Positions 24,877-27,143 of a stretch of 27,143 bases of DNA are shown here, piece by piece. The position numbers were made by a program, and so were the translations under genes. Positions within the stretch are counted from its first letter, which is position 1; the number at the start of each line of letters is the position of its first letter. The stretch is taken from contig CABJAN010000035.1 of assembly GCA_902363515.1 (NCBI GenBank), positions 1 through 27,143 of the forward strand, in the 5' to 3' direction. The stretch comes from Bacillota bacterium (lineage in GTDB: Bacteria > Bacillota > Clostridia > Lachnospirales > Lachnospiraceae). Under the pieces are notes generated by a model. The model saw only the letters and a program-made list of their open reading frames with translations, made no database searches and was not told the origin of the DNA.

Positions 24877-25806
24877 TTAATACCCAAATAAATCCATTGA
24901 TACTATCTTTTCGAAGCTTTCTTTATACTTCTCTTCAGATATTTCATATTGTCCATACAAAATTTTATTAGCTTTACAAATGTTGTGGTATATAATTTGT
25001 TGAATCAGATTCCTCATATAGTTCCAATAGGTTTGATTTGTATTTGCATACCCTATCTTTTTAATCCAATCAACTAATTGATATTTTGCTGTTGGCAAAT
25101 ATTTCTCATCAACAACTCCCTCTAATACCTTTTGAATACTATCCCCTATATTATCTAATGACAAAATCTCTAAAATTTCACCACAATATTTTTTTCTTTT
25201 TTCCGCATCATTTATACCAAAACGTTTTTCCAGTAAATCATTGACTCTATGAGGAAAATTCACTGCGGTTCCGATAATTGTCTCTTGCTCTACTAATGCT
25301 TTATACGCTTTTCCAGGTTGTAAACGCACTGGGATTTTTCGTTCAGCAAAAGCTCTATCTGGCAACTCCCTTAAATGTTGATAGGATTCTATCATCGGAT
25401 AATTAATATATAATTTCCCCATATCAGCAGCATCTACAAACTTTCTCTGCATTGCTAAAATCTTCTCTTCAGAAAAACTAGTATCATGTCTCTCATAATC
25501 AAATACTAAAATAATATTCGTGAAGTCTTCCTTATATCGAAGATTTTTGGGATGTTTCTTTTTACTAATAACAAAAGGTAAATCAATATCTTCATTCCCT
25601 TCTGTCCATTCCTCCCCATATTCTTTCACGATATCTTCATACAACTGGTATATATTGGTTCCATAAATCCATATTTCATCCATATTAATATTAATTTCTG
25701 GAAAACATCTGAATATCAGCCAAAACAATTTATTTTTTTCATGATTTCCTTCCACAACCAACAAATTTTGGCCTCGTTTTCTCCTCTCACCTTGATAATC
25801 ATTCAT
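24877..25806 (-). CDS. TOPRIM-like protein, partner of an AAA ATPase (RloB/AriB/AbiLii-like)
   Basis: 309 aa from ATG 25804-25806, which has GGGGAG 9 bases upstream and overlaps the end of the ATPase gene by 8 bases. A TTG three codons earlier is less likely. The N-terminal part shows a TOPRIM-like layout: strand NLLVVEGNHEKN at 14-25 with the conserved Glu (E19), EIWIYGTNIYQL near 44-55, then NIILVFDYERHD at 97-108 with an acidic cluster (D103, E105, D108), and YINYPMIESYQHL. This order matches nuclease-type TOPRIM partners of AAA ATPases such as DUF4435/AriB of PARIS, RloB, or AbiLii. The C-terminal half is helical and unassigned. In such systems the ATPase senses phage and releases the nuclease. 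Family choice among these is uncertain. Confidence 0.62.
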   Translation of the reverse strand: MNDYQGERRKRGQNLLVVEGNHEKNKLFWLIFRCFPEININMDEIWIYGTNIYQLYEDIVKEYGEEWTEGNEDIDLPFVISKKKHPKNLRYKEDFTNIILVFDYERHDTSFSEEKILAMQRKFVDAADMGKLYINYPMIESYQHLRELPDRAFAERKIPVRLQPGKAYKALVEQETIIGTAVNFPHRVNDLLEKRFGINDAEKRKKYCGEILEILSLDNIGDSIQKVLEGVVDEKYLPTAKYQLVDWIKKIGYANTNQTYWNYMRNLIQQIIYHNICKANKILYGQYEISEEKYKESFEKIVSMDLFGY

Positions 25807-26827
25807 ATTTATCAAACTCCCCGCTAATATACATCTTTTCCAGATTGTGTCCTTCTCTTAATTCTCTTTCTGTCGCATTACAAAGCGCAGTGAGCGTCCC
25901 TACCCTTGATAAAATAAATAAACAGTCTGGTCTCATTAATCTGTTTGTCATCAAATTCGTATTATGAGATGTCATAATCACCTGACACTTGGGATATCTT
26001 TTCTTAAAAAATCTTATCACTTTTTCTGCCATTTCATAATGGTAAAAGGCATCAAATTCATCCAAATATAGCAAAGACGGTTCTACACCTTTGGGAATTA
26101 ATTTTTTATATAAATCAACTAATGTTAAAGTTCCACTAGAAGCATTGTCATAAAATGGCACTAACTTGTCATGTAAGAAATACAGTTCTCTCTGTCCATC
26201 CGGCAATTTTTTTAATACTAGTTTACATGCTATCCCCATTTCATTCAGAAAACTTTCCAAATCCCTTAATTGCCTTTCCTCTTCTAATAATTCAAAAAAA
26301 ACATCATTTATTATTCTTGGAGTTCTACGCAGCCCATTTCCTACAGTAAACATACGCATTCTTCTGACATAACTAGATAGTTTAATCAAAATAGAATCAT
26401 TATCCAACGCAACATTACTGATTATCCATCTTAAAAAAGGTAATTTACTCTCTTGCATTTCATCTTCATAATCAACTTGCATTGCCTGTAAATATCTATC
26501 AATATTGGCAGTCTCTGCATGAATGTATTCAAGATTCTCAAATTCAAACTTATTCTTTTCAAAATCGCATTGATAAATTCTTTTTCCGTCAATAATCAAT
26601 TCTTCTGTTTTTAATTCTTTATCAAAATGCTTGGTATATCTGTATATGAGACTCTGATTATCAAAAGAAAATTCGTAAGAAAAGCTTGCTGCCTGTTCAG
26701 TAGAATCAGCATTAAGAAAAGCCCCTTCACGCAGATAACGTATACCGCCGAGAATTGATACAGAAATATCTAGCAGTGCTTTCCCTAAATTCGTTTTTCC
26801 TGTTGCATTTCTTCCATAAATTAGCAT
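25799..26827 (-). pseudogene. AAA15/OLD-like ATPase, 5' end missing
   Basis: The reading frame encodes 342 aa beginning MLIYGRNATGKTNLGKALLD, so the Walker A motif (G5-T12) starts only five residues from the N-terminus. The family normally has some 30-60 residues first (the FxxxNFxSF strands). No ribosome binding site precedes the ATG, and a TAG lies five codons upstream in frame. The rest looks intact: signature-like NASSGTLTLVDLY at 228-240, Walker B LLYLDEFD at 252-259 (D256, E257), switch His in TSHNTN at 286-291, and the REGHNLEKMY tail typical of AAA15-type defence ATPases. It overlaps the TOPRIM gene by 8 bases. Probably cut by the sequence that begins near 26828; a shortened start is less likely. 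Confidence 0.75.
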
Positions 26828-27143
26828 TGAACAAAATCGCTACGCGATGGCCTGCCAAGGCTGTGGCATAGCGATTTTCTGTTTTATATAACAAAACAGT
26901 GGAAAGCAAGTCCTAAAAGTAGTATTGTTAAATCACCACAAAATAACAATCAAACAGGATCGACCTCTCCACTGCCTATGAAAAGAATACCACCATTCCA
27001 CTTGGTTGGCAAGCGGTTTTATGCTTGAGTTTCCGCAGTTTTATCCACAGAACCTATAATCATCCTTGCTGATTATTAACAACTTTTTAAAAATGCCAAA
27101 AATATAAGGAATCCTATTCCTTTTTGATGTAAAATTTAATCAC
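26828..27143. other. Non-coding segment with nested palindromes replacing the ATPase 5' end
   Basis: No convincing gene is visible in these 316 bases. A perfect 10-base inverted repeat (AAAATCGCTA at 26833-26842, TAGCGATTTT at 26869-26878) encloses a smaller TGCCA/TGGCA pair. It is followed directly by CTGTTTT/AAAACAG (26879-26885 and 26893-26899). An exact DnaA-box-type nonamer TTATCCACA is at 27041-27049. AAGGAAT-CCT-ATTCCTT (27106-27122) is followed by T-rich sequence and could be a weak terminator. The segment may be the end of another mobile element that runs off the right edge; I cannot name its family. Confidence 0.5.
27106..27125 (+). terminator. Weak terminator-like hairpin
   Basis: AAGGAAT pairs with ATTCCTT across a three-base loop, followed by TTTTT at 27121-27125. 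The stem is AT-rich and there is no clear gene to serve on the plus strand, so this may be chance. Confidence 0.3.

Noticed and set aside
26727..26909. 60-codon minus-strand frame spanning the ATPase break
   Set aside because: Most of it is a shifted frame of the ATPase, and the rest comes from the palindromic segment; no ribosome binding site or family match.
27041..27049. Exact DnaA-box nonamer suggesting a replication origin
   Set aside because: Only one perfect nonamer, no cluster of boxes and no dnaA, dnaN or rep gene nearby; one match is expected by chance or within a mobile element.

Overview
The window looks like a chromosomal accessory region of a low-GC, Gram-positive gut anaerobe, most likely a Lachnospiraceae-type Firmicute. 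This is inferred from the AT-rich genes, strong AGGAGG-type ribosome binding sites, sortase signals of the KTGD type, an EpsG/Wzy-type polysaccharide cluster and Clostridia-type IS66 elements. No ribosomal RNA or tRNA gene is visible, so the assignment is family-level at best.

Layout. 1-260: the end of an IS66-type element (partial tnpA on the minus strand) abuts the last 39 codons of an AraC-type regulator. 256-290: bidirectional terminator. 323-14133: a minus-strand exopolysaccharide/capsule operon of twelve genes. In transcription order these are a CapD/EpsC-type UDP-sugar 4,6-dehydratase, priming phosphoglycosyl transferase, 4-reductase/epimerase, two GT4-like glycosyltransferases, an SGNH-like protein, an MBOAT O-acyltransferase, an EpsG-type polymerase, GT2 and GT32-like glycosyltransferases, a Wzx flippase, and a chain-length protein carrying a degenerate tyrosine-kinase domain. 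A near-consensus promoter in the end of glf drives it. 14188-15300: glf (UDP-galactopyranose mutase) with its own promoter. 15370-16467 and 16629-17963: divergent DUF362 protein and NCS2 purine/uracil permease. 18021-20285 and 20507-22669: two divergent cell-wall-anchored proteins, a GH73 glucosaminidase and a repeat-rich adhesin-like protein, both ending in KTGD sorting signals. 22700-24714: a degenerate IS66 element. 24877-26827: a minus-strand ATPase/TOPRIM-type pair resembling OLD/PARIS/AbiL/RloAB defence modules, with the ATPase 5' end lost. 26828-27143: non-coding sequence with nested palindromes.

How it works together. The dehydratase and 4-reductase would supply an N-acetylated 6-deoxyhexosamine (QuiNAc-like) nucleotide sugar. 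The priming transferase would load the first sugar on undecaprenyl phosphate, and four glycosyltransferases would extend the unit. Glf would supply UDP-galactofuranose. Wzx would flip the unit, the EpsG-like protein would polymerise it, and the Wzz-like protein would set length. The MBOAT/SGNH pair would O-acylate the product outside the membrane.

The most notable points are the chain-length/pseudokinase fusion, the doubly inactivated IS66 (internal deletion plus loss of the first catalytic Asp), the truncated ATPase/TOPRIM pair, and the palindromic sequence that replaces the ATPase 5' end. I do not see a clearly new complete system; the ATPase/TOPRIM pair is the nearest candidate and appears broken.
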